Assembly (NCBI RefSeq): GCF_016920785.2
Contig: NW_024609839.1
Location: 13,976,196 to 14,040,195 of the forward strand
Direction of reading: 5' to 3'
DNA: 64,000 nucleotides
Source: Ixodes scapularis
Lineage: Eukaryota > Arthropoda > Arachnida > Ixodida > Ixodidae
Part shown: in pieces, positions 62,443 to 64,000 of the stretch
Numbering within the stretch: the stretch's first letter is position 1
Layout of the letters: the number at the start of each line of letters is the position of its first letter
Notes under the pieces: generated by a model
Database searches by the model: none
What the model saw: only the letters and a program-made list of their open reading frames with translations
What the model was told of the DNA's origin: nothing
Program-made: the position numbers and the translations under genes

Positions 62443-64000
62443 AGTGACTGTTTTGTCACATCGTCGATAGTTCGCCAAACTCCATTGGCGAAACATGGCA
62501 TTGTTACCGACGACGACGCGCTCCCTGTCCACAAATCGCCGTATCGAGTCTCCTTAAAGGAAAGGAAGGTAATACGAGATCAAGTCCAGGAAATGCTCGA
62601 CGACGACATCATTCAATCCTTAAGAAGTCCGTGGGCGTCCACAGTCGTCCTTATAAAGAAGAAGGATGAAACTCTGTGGTTCTGTGTGGACTATCGTCGA
62701 CTGAACGCTGTGACTAAGAAGGAAGTCTAACCGTTCCCCCGCATCGACCACACGTTGGACCGACTGCGCCACTCCCGATATTTTTCGTCGATAGACCTGA
62801 AGAGTGGTTACTGGCAGATTGAAGTTGACGAACGCGACCGGGAGAAAACTGCCTTCGTCACTCCCGACGGACTGTACGAATTCAAAGTGATGCCGTTCGG
62901 ACTTTGCGCAGCACCAGCCACCTTACAGCGTTTCATGGACACCGTGCTGGCAGGTCTGAAATGGCAGAGCTGCCTCGTCTACTTGGACCATGTCGTTGTA
63001 TTTGCACGGGATCTCGACGAGCACCTGAACCGACTTCGAGCCGCGCTTCAAGCCATCAAGACCGCCGGCCTGTCACTCAAGCCAACAAAGTGTCGGTTCG
63101 CCTGTGGTGAACTAAAGTTGCTTGGCCACGTCGCGAACATCAAAGGTGTTTTCCCTGACACCGAGAAGACCCATGCCGTAGCTGCATTTACGCCACCGTC
63201 CGAGAAGAAGGCAGTGAGAAGATTTCTCGGGCTCTGTGCCCACCACAAACGGTTTGTTCGGGACTTCCCCCAAGCTGTCCGCACCGCTGACGCACCACAC
63301 GAAGGACGCCGTAAAGTTTAAGTGGACAGAGGAACACCAGCGGTCATTCCATGAGCTCAAACGAAGACTTCAGACGACCCCGATTTTTGGCCATTTCGAA
63401 CATTTCGCGGATACAGAGATCCACACGGGCGCCCGTAAAACCGGACTTGACGCAGTACTAGAGCGGGTCATCGCATACGCGAGTCGGACGTCGTCTAAGG
63501 CGGAGAGGAACTACTCAAGAACTGAAAAGGAGTGCCTTGCTGTCGTCTGGGCACTAACAAAGTTTCGCCCATATTTGTATAGAAGTCCTTTTCGCGTGGT
63601 CACGGACCACCACTCGCTCTGCTGGCTTGCGAATCTGAAAGACCCATCCGGACGCCTCGCCCGGTGGAGCCTACGACTGCAGGAGTTCAACATGGACCTT
63701 TGTGTACAAGTCCGGCCGGAAGCACAATGACGCCTACTGCCTATCAAGAGCCCTTGTGGAGGCCGGTCCCGCCTGTATCGAAGACGACCACGATGAGTGT
63801 TTCCTCTGCGCTTTGGACGTCAGCGACATGGCAGCACTCCAACGAGACGACCCTGAACTGCGAGCGCTCATCGAGCACATAGACAGACAAGCGAGTCGGC
63901 TTCCAGTGTTTTCTTTTTTTTTTAACACCAAGGGGTATTGTACAGGGAGAACTTCGTCAACAACAACAACAGCATGGCCGTTGGCTATTCCTTCCAGCCT
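62443..64000 (+). pseudogene. Outer gypsy pol (reverse transcriptase, RNase H, start of integrase), inactive
   Basis: Continues the element broken at 53127. The reverse transcriptase has PYRVSLKERKVIRDQV, a TAA stop at 62728-62730, FSSIDLKSGYWQIEVDERD and VMPFGLCAAPATLQRFMD. The catalytic YLDD reads YLDH (CAT at 62989-62991). A frameshift near 63285 leads into RNase H, whose first catalytic Asp region reads EIHTGARKTGLDAVL, so that Asp is also lost. A further shift near 63705 precedes the pre-integrase region. It runs off the window. Confidence 0.8.

Overview
The window is eukaryotic and most likely arthropod. The mix of a split glutamine-synthetase-like gene, CR1- and I-type LINEs, gypsy-type LTR elements, hAT and PIF-like DNA elements, tRNA-derived SINE heads and very repeat-rich introns suggests a chelicerate, probably a tick. 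That assignment is inference; no species marker is visible.

Layout. (1) About 1-3.3 kb: non-coding flank with small inverted-repeat elements and microsatellites. (2) 3.6-29.4 kb: one six-exon gene on the + strand. Its exons join in frame with canonical GT-AG introns into a 363-residue type-II glutamine synthetase (GS-II)-like protein. It keeps the metal ligands but has lost the residues that bind and deprotonate ammonium. Its introns total about 24.7 kb and are filled with nested transposons. Intron 3 alone is 16.2 kb and holds a degenerate gypsy copy, a 6.15-kb hAT element with smaller elements inside it, several MITEs, and one member of an unusual repeat family built from CACGTG and TGACGTCA palindromes. 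Intron 4 holds a larger member of that family inside a TTAA-flanked inverted-repeat element. (3) 30.7 kb: a lone exon resembling the second membrane domain of an ABCC transporter. (4) 31.2-37.1 kb: a 6-kb CT/CA-rich satellite with a roughly 118-bp higher-order period and an internal 1,119-bp duplication. (5) 37.5-46 kb: a tRNA-like SINE head joined to a perfect palindrome, then three LINE remnants: a minus-strand ORF1 with zinc knuckles and a cut-off ORF2, a minus-strand CR1-like copy split by a solo LTR, and a plus-strand I-type tail split by a hAT MITE. (6) 46-50 kb: MITEs, a fourth palindrome-repeat copy and a hAT transposase remnant. (7) 50.4-64 kb: a gypsy element broken at 53.1 kb by a long-inverted-repeat element, which itself contains a nearly complete LTR retrotransposon (54.3-58.5 kb) and a 3.9-kb TAA-flanked element. 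The gypsy pol gene resumes at 62.4 kb and runs off the window.

Only the GS-like gene looks like a host gene with a complete structure. Almost everything else is mobile DNA, and much of it can be dated relative to its neighbours because insertions cut one another. The two most unusual signals are the GS-like protein without its ammonium site and the palindrome-array repeat family.
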